Source of the DNA: Alentia gelatinosa
Lineage: Eukaryota > Annelida > Polychaeta > Phyllodocida > Polynoidae
Direction of reading: 5' to 3'
Assembly (NCBI GenBank): GCA_950022655.1
Contig: OX465584.1
Location: 29,609,469-29,673,468, forward strand
Length of the DNA stretch: 64,000 nucleotides
Positions 22,211 to 34,038 of the stretch are shown piece after piece. The notes beneath the pieces are model-generated. The model ran no database searches and was not told where the DNA came from. It saw only the letters and a list, made by a program, of their open reading frames with translations. How positions within the stretch are numbered: position 1 is the first letter of the stretch; the number at the start of each line of letters is the position of its first letter. Position numbers and translations under genes: made by a program.

Positions 22211-24590
22211 ATAGGGTGGGGTAGGCACGGGTGGAGCTGGCGGGGGTACGGAAGGATAGAAGCGAAGGTCAGATTTCCTTTGCCCTGTAATCACTTCTTG
22301 GTGTGTGACTCCGCTACTCTGGTATCACATCAATACCCCCTCTCCGTATAGTCCTGTGTGACCGCACCGCCAGGCCGTAAAGTACCGGTCCTGCGTGGGG
22401 CAAAGTGATCACATGATCAGACTGACGTGCAGTGAGATCTGAGATGTGCCACCCTCTTACCTGACGAGTTCCCAGATCAAAGGTAGGCGCACTCAGCCAC
22501 GCACGTGTATTGTAGCGCACCGCCGGCCACCACTCCTCCTCTCCTCCTACCACTTATCGCAGACTCCCCAACCGCATCCCATAAGCACACACGCACTCAG
22601 ATAAGCCAGTAGTCTTACAATCCCGCGAAATGCATTTCCCGCGTAATCCAAGTGTAAATCCGCGTAAATCCTCACGTAAATCCGTTGTGATGTCCTGCGT
22701 AGTTCTGGGTGATCCCCTCTCGGACTGGGATCTGAGTGGAGTTGGCCTGATTCAGTTGGAGGTGGCGGTGGCGGTGGTGGTGGTTGTGCTTGGTTTGATG
22801 GGAGTGTTGGCGGTGGGGGTGTGGATAGGCACTTGTTGTAGTCAGTCACTGAGATCTGAGCGTAGCACACAGAGCGAGAGGCGCCGCCGTGCTGGATCTC
22901 GCGTGGCCCGTTGGCGTGTGGGGGAGGCCCGGGTCCTGCTGTTCCTTTCTATACGTACCCACACCTCCACGAGTAACACTAGTAGCGCCACTGGTTCTCC
23001 GCAAGTTGGGAGCCCCAAGTCCAACGCACCGGCCGAGTATAAGCGCGGCGGCACAGGAGACCACACACTAACGCCCCCTCTCCGTGGCCCCGGGCAGTGG
23101 GCCAGGCAGCCGTGTGCTGTGTATTGTGATTATTTCCCACTCGCCCAGGTCCTTCTGTATTCTACTTTGTTATCGTTTTTCTTGCCCATCGTAGGCGATT
23201 GTACTTCACAAATCGCAGGCGTTCATAGACAGTACTCTATACACCTGTTTAGATACTTTTACTTATTCTTTTTTTATATTGAAATTTTCACGTGGTCTTT
23301 ATTCCTATGATATAGTGTCCTTTTCCTTTACCATTTCATATAATAGCAACTTCGATATGCTTTATTATTTTCAGCAACATCCAGACTCAAGGACATTCGA
23401 CAGGTCTTTCACTTTAGTTTCAGTCGTTTTCTATTGGTAAAAACCTACACGCGTGTGCTAATGATGAACCCTCGCATCGGTCGCTATTGCTGCATTTCAG
23501 CTCATGGTTATGTTTCGATGAATACCATCAGCAGATTCGACTGAACTTAGACAATGGTTGTAAGCTTTCGAGTATGAAATTGCCAGTGAGGTTAGAATAA
23601 TAACAGAGAGGGCTGGCGGTTACTTTCATCTGCCATCAAGCCCGTATAGCACATTCCGGCGCCTATCCATGTTCCTGTTTACGAGGTTCATTATAACATT
23701 TCTTTTCTTATGAACCCTTTTCTCACCTCGTTTCCCTACATCTTCACGTCCTTATTGCTGCTATTGTTTATATCAGTCTCCCGTGGAACACTCCCTCCTC
23801 ATATATCTGTACCATTAGTCCTTGATCTTTATCTGTCATCGTCCCCGCACATTGCAGGCACCATCCCAGCTTTTTGCACTTTTCGTTCCTCCCAATTCTA
23901 CTAAACATAATGTGGTGATAATTTGATCGGTATCAATATCGTCTTATTTAAGCAATCATGTCTTTTTTCAATTTGTGTACAAGTTCAGCAATTGTGACTG
24001 TGGGGAGGTGTGATGCTGCTGCACAGGAAGTACGACTGGTGCTACCAACTGGCAGTTTGGACATTACTACGCCACCTGCCATCTTTTCGTCGCTACTCTG
24101 ACGTCATCGGCCTGCAATTGTGTCGTTCTGTGAACTTTGATCATTGCTTTGACCTCACTCTGCTGTTTCTCTCAAATTCCTGTTATGCTACGTTTACACC
24201 TGTTTACCGTCAGCCCTTGTAGGACACCACCGGGGACTGCCAGGACAATTTTAGGGTACCCTAATTAACCAGGCTTGAAAATCATAACTCACCCAAGGAG
24301 AGGGCAGCTTTGTCAAAAAATCTGCCTCGGCAGTCCCAGTATTAATGAGAATCGACGTGCCTCTCAGTGGACCGGGCTTCTGCCCCAGAGTATAATGCAC
24401 CCGAGTGGACCTTAACTCACCAGGGTGTGTGATCGTAGGGCACCATGGTAGACCAGGGACTTCTCACAAAGGCCAGTGACTTACAGTCACTTGCAGTGGG
24501 AGGCCTGCCAGGGCCCAGCCTAGTAGTGGGCACAGCATAGTGTAAATGGCTGTGCCGCAGACCATTGACAAAACACTCCGCCGGTCACAT
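22211..24590. other. GC-rich upstream region then AT-rich intergenic, no supported gene
   Basis: The stretch 22211-23120 is GC- and CpG-rich and probably forms the promoter and 5' leader region of the minus-strand TSR gene. It also contains a 226-codon plus-strand ORF (22630-23310), which I reject as composition-driven. From 23120 to 24590 the sequence is ordinary and AT-rich, with no supported feature. Confidence 0.4.
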
Positions 24591-24599
24591 TATACTGAC

Positions 24600-25690
24600 A
24601 ACGGCAAACCAGTTGCTGCAACATACTAATCGGGTCAGCAAGCTGATGAGTATGAAACTGCTGCCTGTGATTGGCTACAGGTCAAGGTGGCTGACAGTTT
24701 TTGCCAACCTCCTGTACCGCACTGGTTTGGCCACGTAAGTTCTTTGTTCTTTTTTATAGCTTTTCGAAAAACTTCAGAATTTTTTCTTTCCCGTGTGGCT
24801 GAAAACACTGGACATGGAGGTTGCACATTGAATGTACTTATCCCTGCTTTTCTTTGTTGCTTGACAGTAAAGCATAAGGTGTTCAATGGGGCAGGGTGAG
24901 CTGCAGCATGCTACTGTGAGCTGCGATAAGTGTATGCAATTATAGGGTGAGTTAGGGTGAACTACAGTTGTTGGCGGAGCATTGCACTCCATGCTGGGTA
25001 TATATCAGAAGCGCCAGCAGACAGGCCTTCCTTTGACTTCCAGCAACCGTAGAGAACATTTCGCCACTACAGAAACCTACTACAGCAAGTTGCCTCCAAA
25101 GAAGACAAGTCACTGGATAGCAACTACTGCTCCTACTGCAACACACCCTGATAACCTGATGATTCTGAGACTGGTGCTCCACAAGAACTTAAGACATTGT
25201 ACAATAGTGTGCATACCAAGCTGGGCAAGCTATGCAGAGGGGTCATTAAATCAGGGTAGGGTGCCAATCAGCTCATGGCCACCGGGAAGTGGATCTGGAA
25301 CTGCTTCCAGTTCCTGTTATAGCACATCACCGTGCTTGTCATATGAACATTCACTCCATTCTGAGGCTCCACCACTGCCACTGCCAGTCATTGACCCACA
25401 TCATTGACCCGCATCTGACAAAGGTCTAACTTGAACAGATTTATCATTGCCATCAGTTGCTCGGTCAGTTCCCACTGCTGATCATAGCATTCTGATGGGT
25501 TTCCTGCAAACATTAATGAAGGAGGCAAGCAAGCCTGTGCAGCAGTACCAGAGACTGCCTTCTCAGACTACATTGCTGGTATCCTCATCACCCTGCAACT
25601 CCATCGACTTCAAAATGCTAAGTGGGGCATGATAGCAGTCCTCCATGATGTGTTCAGCACTCACCTTTGAGCTGGTGGGGGCAACAGCAG
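24600..25690 (+). pseudogene. Harbinger accessory (Myb/SANT-MADF-like) ORF remnant
   Basis: On the plus strand, disrupted frames give peptide pieces such as CDWLQVKVADSFCQPP (about 24670-24715) and PQELKTLYNSVHTKLGKLCR (about 25180-25240). Near 25550-25665 is ETAFSDYIAGILITLQ followed by LQNAKWGMIAVLHDV. The last fits the F-x-x-Y-x-A-x-x-L-x-x-L...A-K-x-x-I-x-x-V-L tail of the Myb/MADF-BESS-type protein that accompanies PIF/Harbinger transposases and helps them enter the nucleus and bind DNA. It is broken by stops and frameshifts. It converges on the transposase pseudogene at 26280-28036, which supports one ancestral element. The protein-family call is from pattern alone. Confidence 0.45.
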
Positions 25691-25884
25691 CATGGCTTGT
25701 GGCCCTGCCATCTTAGAGTCACTTGAATCCTGTCAAACATGGCCTTGATAGTGAGATGACAGTGACCGGCACAAGTGATGTCCCAGCCTGACATCTGACA
25801 TTCCCAGGACAAGCACTGAGTGTTCCCCTCTATCAACTTTGCCTGTCAACCACCAGCTCCTGCTGCACCCAGCCAGGCACACCT

Positions 25885-25935
25885 ACAGCAACAGCGGTAG
25901 CAGCAACAGCAGCAGCAGCAACAGCTGCAGCCTTC
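25885..25935 (+). repeat. CAG/CAA trinucleotide run
   Basis: CAGCAACAGC-GGTAG-CAGCAACAGCAGCAGCAGC encodes a short poly-Gln interrupted by a stop on the plus strand. It sits between the two ORF remnants of the Harbinger element. Confidence 0.85.
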
Positions 25936-26279
25936 AACCCAGATGGCTCGTCCCTGAACCGCAGCTATCCACATCAACCAGGAGGTCATCTGGGGGCCAT
26001 TGAACACACTACAAATGACAAAAAAGTATCTTAGAATCGTCCTTGGGGCCATAGTGTTTTATAAAATAATGTGTTGTAAGCATCAGATGTTCTGATGATT
26101 AGAGTAACCAAAAGTTTTTATAAGATGTTGTATACAAATACGTTTATTTAGAAAATATCTTCTGTTTTGTCATACCAGCACTAGCACTAGAAACAAACAA
26201 ACTTTATTCAAGAACCCCCTGTTAGGCAAGAGGACCTCTTGTGCACTCATATAATAGGATCATCCTCCTTCTCATCTAT

Positions 26280-28036
26280 CTATGGCCCAGGCAGTGTTCC
26301 CATGACAGCCACCAGCCCATTGGCACTGACAACAATACTGACCGCACCGACAATCCCGCCAATGGCAAGACATGGTAGTGGCTCAAGTGGTAAATGAACA
26401 TTTGCTATGAACTTGCTTTGCCTCGTTGACTGTTCTTGTTTGATAAGACAGAATGCGATATTCAGGATATTGTTATCTATTTCCGCTGGTGCACGGAGAA
26501 TGTTATGTTTTGTTAATAAATCTTTAAACTGAAGTTCATTCTCATTACTCACCTTTATAGACTTTGTATAGAATACATATCATCTCAATATATATTTAAT
26601 TAACTTTAAACTGAAGTAGCAAATCAAATACTTATCTGATTGAAAACTGAAACTACCTATTATTATATACCTAAACACAAACTCAGTCTAAACACTTGCT
26701 GCTGCTTGGGGTGTACTAATTCTGTACATGTACTAATTCTGTACATGTTGCTTGATATGCTTGATATGTCTCATGTGGGGAATGCACATGATTGTTAAAT
26801 AGCTTAAATATGTGAACCCAATCGATACCAACACTCGCTGCCAAGTTAAGCTGACTGAAACTGTGGTGCCGCAATTTGTTGACATCTGTGTGTCGCCCGC
26901 TCGGCTCGCGACTGTGTTGATATTGGTCGATTTTGCATATTCAAGCTATTTAAATGGTATTGTGTGCATACCCCATGTTAGAGACCTCGATATTTGGTAG
27001 ATATGCATGATAACTCGTTCCGGGGGGCTTGTTAACGGCCTTGCAACTCGTGAAGCAAGACACTACGAACCAAGGCGCCTTGGTTAAAACAGGGCCGGAT
27101 GTTGGTTGTTGCGAATGCGGGAAAATATGTAAATGACCGTCACTCTCCTTATCATTGTCTCTGTGAGTTGTAGTAAGGTTGAGGAATCCTAACCTCAGCT
27201 TCAGCGAGTGCGTTCACATTCTCCAAGCAGAGTAGAGGTCTTTTAGGAACCATTGAGCAAAGGAACCATGTGTTTGGAGAGTGGATATTACTCGTGCAGG
27301 CGCAGTTGACTTCCGGTTTAATCTGGTTGTGTATTTCCCGAGCTGGGTGAGAGAGACATCATCAACTGAGTCAAGTTACGGTCTGTTTTGGAAGATTATA
27401 AACAATTCTAAGTATATAATAAAAAAACAAACCGTAGTGATAATGCCAATACGCTGACACTTATTCGAGGTGTAAGACAGAATTTGTTCAGAACAAGTTC
27501 GATACTGTGCATCAACCAAGGCATGAAGGGGATGCTAAATAAACCCTTATTGTTGTGATACAGGGAACCAATGTTCCCTGGTTTCATAATTGCAATATGC
27601 TTAAAATCAAGTATAACAACAGCATGTGGTACATTTCAGCATTCCGCAAAAAAAGGGCTTCAAACTTGTGTGCCTCGACAATGGCTTTGCACACCTCCGG
27701 GACCATCTTACTGATTGACAAAAGTCATATGCCAGCGCAGCATAATTATCATAAGTGACCAGATGTCAGAGACTGAGTGACATTCTCAGGCCAGCCAGCA
27801 AAGCCAACTGATATCTGGTGTCCATTCTTGTGATGCCAGGCTCGATACGTTCCAGTATCTCATCGTAAAGGTCAGGCGGCATCCCTAGGTTGTTCTGGAA
27901 GTTTGGGACATCTCAAACATGCAGCTTTCTAGTCAGCAAGGTGGAGAAGTAACCATATTCTTGGCATGTTTTCTCACACAACCAATCACAAACCCAAACA
28001 CTGTGTCTTCTCTCCTAGCTTGATGCCTTTTACCTT
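26280..28036 (-). pseudogene. PIF/Harbinger transposase pseudogene
   Basis: Translating the minus strand in shifting frames recovers Harbinger transposase landmarks in order. These are a basic lead (KRHQARREDTV, about 28000-28036) and W-x-C-D-W-x-C-E-K...Y-x-x-L-L-T (27910-27990). Next come MPPDLYDEILERIEPGI then DTRYQLALLAGLRMSL (27770-27900), NYAALAYDF (about 27735) and KMVPEVCKAIVEA (about 27680-27710). Last are [20 protein letters not shown] (27520-27590) and ILRAPAEIDNNILNI near 26440-26500. In active elements this protein is a DDE nuclease that cuts and pastes the element, usually into a 3-bp TWA target. Here at least two stops and several frameshifts kill it, and the central DDE part between about 26560 and 27420 is lost or unrecognisable. 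Confidence 0.72.
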
Positions 28037-28239
28037 CCCTGTTTAGGTGATGGAGCTAACACTGGAGCTCCCAACTGTACTGCTGCTGCTGGAGAAGAGA
28101 TTCTTTGAGTGCTGCAATTATACATGCAAGCTACACATCCACTTGTGAGAACATTTGCACAAAATGATGACAAGGACAATGCTGCTGGGATGTTGCTGCA
28201 CCATTGCACTAGGAAAAACTGAACAAGCATCACTTAGTG

Positions 28240-29860
28240 CACTTTTATACCTGCCTGGATCCCACTGGGGGACTACCGAGGGGTGAAAAATGGCAAATGT
28301 CATGTTCAGCGAGTGTGAGCCCCAGCAAACACTAGTAAACACCAACCCACCACTATGAACATACTTCACAAGGATGGCAAACGTGACACGACTTGAATGG
28401 ACCTGGGTCAGCATAGTAGACTGCCCTTTCACACCCAAGGTGTTTCATGAATTATCAATTCAACAGCCCTCCATGCGTTTAGTCGGTCACTGTGAGGCAG
28501 TCACTAAGATGACAGATACTTCCGTGACTGAAAAACTGGATTGGGCTGCATCAATATCAAATTTTATCTTACCCCAACCTTTTTCTCATCCTCATCTGTT
28601 ATAGATCTGATCTCGCCATTGACAGTCTGAAACTTGGCCGACCTGGCACAGTTCACCATCTCTCTCCTTTGACTACATACTCACATCTCTCGTTAATACC
28701 AATACATTCAAGACGTATTTTCCTGTTCGTCCCTGTCTTCTTCTTCTTCTTCTCTCACACACTACTTCAATACATTGTACTTCTTTCTCTTTTATCTACT
28801 TCTTCTATCCCCACTACCCATGACCATAAGCATGTACTCACACTACTTTCACATTATAGTGTCTCTTGACTAGGTGGTCGAAACCTCTTCCCTCATCAGA
28901 TACACTTCACCCGAAGAAACGGACCATAAGGGCTGGCTACACCTCAGTACGCATCCCTTTTCGCTACTGCTATCACTCCCATCTGCTACAAGCCAGACGC
29001 CCCGGACTGCACCACCACCCCAACCCACCTGTTCACGACAGTCTCCCAACAGACTCTAGTCTGTCATGCAGTACACTCTGACTCTGCCACACGTCTACTA
29101 CAGTACTAGGAGCAAATAGAATGTTCATCATTGATGAATGAGCGTGCAATTTCAAATAAATAAGAACTAAAAGCTTGGGGTTACATTCAGTGTATGGATC
29201 ATTTTCTGTAACCACTTGCACCCAGTAAACTTGCCATTTCTGTAACGGCCTAAGTCTATCCATAGGATGCAAACATATCAAACACCAGTAGGTCAATGAG
29301 GTATTTCGGTCTTGAGTGATTGGTCATGGTCAGATGGGCATGCCTCTAAGACCCGCAGACACTAGCAGCCTGCTCCTTATCCAATAGCACAGCGAATAGC
29401 ACGCAGATAGTGAAGGGAACGATTCTATCAGCACGCTGAATGTGTATATGACCACTCTAACCTTTTTTAGGCAATAAAATAATAAAGAGAGGCATGTGAA
29501 AAAAAGAAGTATTGTGTGACAATAATTGTTGTGTGCACATATATAGATGGTACACGCAGTAGTGGACACCCACAACAGTGGACTCATCAAATGACCTCCT
29601 GTCTCATAATCGCAAATTTTAATTTAACAGCGTTCTAGTATACAATTCACCAGTGATACCCCTATCTTTGATTCTACATTTTGTAATGAGGCATGTTCTC
29701 ATGCAGCACAGTGGAGGGCGCACTACGGTGTACAATTTGTCTCAGTCCCCAGATTGACAACTATTCCGATGCTCCGCTGTATATTATGCATACTAATATT
29801 GCTCAGATAATTTTGTCATTTTATGCAAACGAAGAAGAGTAGAGCATTTAGCTTCCTTTT
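28240..29860. other. Intergenic, no supported gene
   Basis: I could not identify the right end of the Harbinger element. Frames here (for example 28669-28869, a pyrimidine-rich Phe/Ser string) reflect composition only. Confidence 0.4.
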
Positions 29861-29872
29861 GATTTGAAACGA

Positions 29873-30308
29873 TTAACAAACGCGGAAAAACACAGGACTG
29901 ATATTTGCTTTTAAATAGAGTGTATCAGAGATGTTGAAAGGTACGCAAGAACCCTCAGCAAACCTCTGCTGGGAGAGCATATTCCAGAAGGCCTGTCGCG
30001 GCCCTCCCTCGGCTCCCGGGGGGTGACGGTGAGGGGGCGTGGGAGAGGCGGACAAGTACCGGCCGCACTCACTGTTATGATCTGGTGACAACCACGTGTG
30101 GCTGGGTACGAACAACACGGGGTGGGGAAAGGCTGGTGGGAGAGTGTTCTGGGGAGAAATGGAGGGTGTCTGCATGTAGGATCGGATGCTGACAGGTGGG
30201 GCCTGACCAACGAGTTTATATGCATCACTTGGAAGGAGGGTGGAGGATGGTGAATTAGGCAGCAGGGCAAAGGGTAAACAAGGAGGCGGGTAAAGTGATA
30301 TTAATCAA
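29873..30308 (-). CDS. Candidate coding exon, Pro-rich, unknown
   Basis: On the minus strand about 145 codons are open from a TGA near 30310 to a stop at 29873. A long pyrimidine tract ending TCCTTCCAAG|TGATGC (about 30226) would be a good acceptor, giving a peptide with SDAYKLVGQAPPVSIRSYMQ, HTWLSPDHNSECGRYLS and RQAFWNMLSQQRFAEG. Possible donors are AG|GTTTGC (about 29960) and TGC|GTACCT (about 29945). The GC-rich composition makes long frames likelier by chance, and no domain is recognised, so this stays a candidate. Confidence 0.28.
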
Positions 30309-30542
30309 AATGATCGTCTATTTACTTTAGACATCTAAAGATCTTCAATTATTTTCTTCAACCCATTGTAATATCTTCCAATATATAACAAACACAATAC
30401 TTCCATTTATACAATGGGTAGGCCTTTTAAGTGAGAATGCAAGGAGCTTATTTCGTATATTTAGTCCCCTGTCTTCACATGTCACATCGATGCATTCCAT
30501 CAACATATGGAGACGGCCTGAGCAACGACATATGATATAAAG

Positions 30543-30831
30543 TAAGGCCCAGCGTCCACCTACTACGATATGGCTCAGATATGGTCTAAGATGCACCCCC
30601 CGATACCAAATCAAAATCGCGTCGGAAGGTCACCTAAAATCGGGGCAGTTGACCACGTTTCTGCGATTAGACACCGATAAAAACCCCATACAATGCGTGG
30701 TGGATTGGCATGTCTAGATATATGTCTACGATTTTGCACCCTTCCGATATGTCTCCGATATTTGCTTTCTGTATCGGTGCCATATCGGTGGGTCTAAATT
30801 TCTATCGTAGTAGCTGGACGCCAGGCCTAAA
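30543..30831. mobile_element. MITE with GGCCNRGCGTCC inverted ends
   Basis: TAAGGCCCAGCGTCCACCTA... at 30543 pairs with the complement of ...ATCGTAGTAGCTGGACGCCA-GGCCTA at 30802-30831: about 28 bp with three or four mismatches. The interior repeats CGATATGG/CCATATCG words. The 3-bp or TTAA duplication is unclear. A second element-like sequence begins right after it (GGGCTCTCACTGTCCCGACA at 30836) and shares CTGCGATTGG and GTGTGTCGGA words with the large element at 34-36 kb. Confidence 0.7.
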
Positions 30832-31119
30832 AGCGGGCTCTCACTGTCCCGACACACTGCGCAAAGTGCTGCGATTGGGCTACGATAAGGAATTTCCCAA
30901 TCGTAGAGCTATCGGGACGGTTTTATCGGAGTGTGTCGGAGTGTGTCACAGTGTGTCGGAACGGGTTGAAAAGAAGACCACGGTTACGACACTGGCCACG
31001 ATTGAAGAGGTATGCAAACAATTAAAAACATATATTGGTATATACAATTCATTGAAACCGTCATATATTCTATACCGGAAATTCTGGGGGCCAGGAACGC
31101 AGAGTGTGTATGTGTGTGT

Positions 31120-31136
31120 GGGGGGGGGGGGGGGGG
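31120..31136. repeat. (TG)n followed by poly-G (17 G)
   Basis: A short TG repeat runs into 17 consecutive G. Confidence 0.95.
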
Positions 31137-31139
31137 AGT

Positions 31140-32659
31140 GTCAGCTTTTAACCGGGATCGGCTTATAAGCGGTTATATAAATCACCTTTTTTTCTATATT
31201 ATATATCATATATCATATTCGACTATGCCTAAGGCGTAGAATATGATATCATTAATAAATAGGTTGAATATTTATATATATAATAATATATATCTATCAT
31301 TATTTAAATTAATGATGGATTTACTTCACAGAGTAAAAACCCATGTTATTTTCTTCAAACTTTTACAGGAGATAGTTTTGTGGAGTACTATAGATTTAAT
31401 TTTTTCATCGGAACGCTTGTCGTAAGGCTATCGTAGTGTGTCAGAGGCTCAAATCGTGATAGTGGGATACCCCTTTAAATGTCGAACTGGAAAATGCCTT
31501 CATAGGTTTATATTGATTGATTCAGTCGAACAGAAAGGGATGCCTATGGCAGGCAATAGATGGGTGGTCTCAAGTGGTGATCCTTAACAAAAAGTAATTG
31601 TTATAGTTAAGTGTGAATGCGAGTAAAGTGAGCAACATTTGAGAAATCATGACATTGAATTCGAGGATTATTACGTATCATGTTGGGTGTGGGATTATTG
31701 CCCTAAAGAGGACTCGATATGATTTATTGAACACCTGAACAAATAATAACTTCTGCTGACCAATTGATAACTGTTGAATATGCAGGAGATGCCCATATTG
31801 CACAGTGTACAATATATGTGAGTTGCACAATGTATATCGTTACACACTTTGATGTAAATACCGATGAAGAAACGTTTTACTATGTGACATCGTCTAAAGG
31901 CCTCATGACAACAGCTGGAACCCTCACCTTGAAATTCTGGAAATCTCCTATTGTGGCGGCGCGGTTGTGGCGGCTGTTACAGCGGCGGGTTTGGTGTAAG
32001 GAGTGTGTTATCTGATAATGTTCGTATAGGGGACTGTGGGCAAACCTTTTTTTATTCTCCATCTCCATGTACACACACATTAAGAAATTTTATTGGACAC
32101 ATTGCATGTTGTCGGTTTTAAATTGTGAGCATCAATACACGCCGGACGTCCGATACAGTCATCATACATGAAATACATTTCAAATAAGTTCTAAACACTA
32201 GTAAACAGAGCCTACATATGCATCTAAGCCATGCCGTGAATATTGATAAACCTCAATTCTCGTGCTGTGAGGGTGAACCTTAAAAAAGTGTTATAGTGAA
32301 ATCAGCCCGTGTTCAAAGCTGGAGGTCCATTCTTCTTCATGGCCACTCCGATGCCTCATTGCATTGCTGGCAAATCTACATTGGACATAAAGATGTATAT
32401 TAACTGGCGATAATGGATTTGTCTCTGAATACAATGACGTAGATCTAAGTACATATGAATCAGACTTTCATATCATTTGGAAGTATACCGTATGTTCTTC
32501 ACTCAATGGTAGAATTGGCTTAGCCTAGGTATAGTTTTATGACACACGTCCACCAACCTGTTCTGCAAACTCACCCTGTCTTCAAAGTGAAATGTGGCAG
32601 TGCTCTTTTCCTGCTCTTATATTGATCATGTGCCCATTACCTCTCACGAGAGGTGGTAA
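31140..32659. other. Intergenic, no supported gene
   Basis: AT-rich sequence. CGTAAGGCTATCGTAGTGTG at about 31420 echoes the repeat words of the 34-36 kb element. A 43-bp segment on the minus strand near 31918-31962 has both an acceptor and a donor consensus (CTGTAACAG|...TTTCAAG|GTGAGG), but no partner exon was found. Confidence 0.4.
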
Positions 32660-32790
32660 TCAAGTTTTCTTCCTTAGGCTATCATTTCCCCGCTTTAGTG
32701 ACGCCCTCGAACGACATCGCACAGCACTTCGAGTTTTCTCCTTTTCCAGATTATACAGATTTGAATTGAGATCTTTCAATATTGCCAGTT
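32660..32790 (-). pseudogene. Possible L1/Tx1-type LINE fragment
   Basis: A minus-strand frame reads L-N-S-N-L-Y-N-L-E-K-E-K, then RCRSRASLKRGN and a stop. This resembles the linker between endonuclease and reverse transcriptase in L1-like ORF2 proteins, where an L-x-x-L-x-x-K-x-x-x...R-S-R-A-x-W-x-x-x-G motif is characteristic. It is only about 40 residues, the usual Trp is replaced, and neither flank continues the match, so this is tentative. Confidence 0.28.
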
Positions 32791-32799
32791 TTTGTAACT

Positions 32800-34038
32800 A
32801 ATGAAGATGATGTTCAAATGAGCGACTCATCCTTCCCTCGATTATGTTTGATGATTAATTAAGCAGAACTATTTAGAATCGTAATTTTAACCAAGTACGC
32901 CATGAGTTTGTCGCAATTCGCTTGTCTTCTAGTTCTTCTTCAACACATTCCCGCAGTGAGTAGTTTAATATACCAGGTTTCTGCCTATACATTCTTTTTC
33001 GCTTTTTTCAAACCGCCAACATTTCTTGGTTCATTCCCATCATTGTTTTTAGTTTACATATTCAGCTCTTATTGATTATTTAGATTACCCACGTCAATCT
33101 TCTATGCACTACGTGATCTTCGCTCTTCTTTGTAAGCAGTCAGTGCTAACGTTTGTCAGGAATAACGACTCAGCTGACGTAGTTAAAATGCGTTTTTATT
33201 CTGTACGGAGTCTGTGAAATCAGAGACTGTTACCCATTAGCTCCATCATTACAGGCACGCTGTTGGTGTTATATTTCTCGAATAATTCCATTTTTTTCGT
33301 ATACTTGATTTCGAAACGGATGTATATGAGGAACCCTTCGCATTTATGCCCATGCGTTTTGTTTTATCTAGAGAATACACGTGAGGGTTGAACCATGGCG
33401 GCGATTATCATGTAATATATATCTAAGAAGACTAACGTGCTCAGTCTGTGGAACAACGAGAGACATGAGAGACAATCAACATGCTCATTAGGGAAATTAA
33501 GTATATTTTTTTCGCTTAAATACTCATTTAAAAAAACCCGTCACCCGTCAACTATATCCCTACAAAGCTCTCAGAGGCCCTTGGATGTAGCAGCAGCTTT
33601 TTCTGCTAAGCCAAACCTTCAAATAGGCTTGCCACCTTGTGTCAGTTTACAAAACGACCTCTTGGAGAATGGCTAGACTCTACATAGTCTACAATCAGTG
33701 CCCCCTCCAATCAGAATAAGGAGACTTGTTTTTCCCAATATTCACCCCTTTCGCGTGATATGATCAGAACTCGGTGATTTCATTGAAATTAAAGAAAAAA
33801 ATGAAATCTGCTTCTATCCCTACTACAAATCGGTTTTCTAACAACAATTAACATCCCTGTATCTCCACTACATAATGTGGAGGCCCCTGGCGGAGGGAGC
33901 ATGAACTACTCTGTCTTTATGTCTGTTTGAAAGGTCACTCAGGGATATTCATTTACCTTCTCTCAGGCATTCCTTATTTCGACCCCTAAAGTATATTGAT
34001 GAAAACATTCAGGATATCACCCGAAGAAGCATAATAGA
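32800..34038. other. Intergenic, no gene seen
   Basis: AT-rich DNA. No exon or clear repeat could be supported. Confidence 0.45.

Noticed and set aside
22630..23310. 226-codon plus-strand ORF, the longest in the window, with a Val/Gly-rich hydrophobic stretch
   Set aside because: It lies in the GC-rich upstream region of the minus-strand TSR gene, begins inside repeated GTAAATCC words, ends in AT-rich low-complexity Phe/Tyr, and has no domain. Length is explained by composition.
24982..25407. 141-codon plus-strand ORF
   Set aside because: Likely a chance frame across the Harbinger accessory-ORF remnant. The family-like words lie in another frame.
31918..31962. Minus-strand 43-bp segment with acceptor and donor consensus
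   Set aside because: No partner exon in compatible phase and no recognisable peptide.
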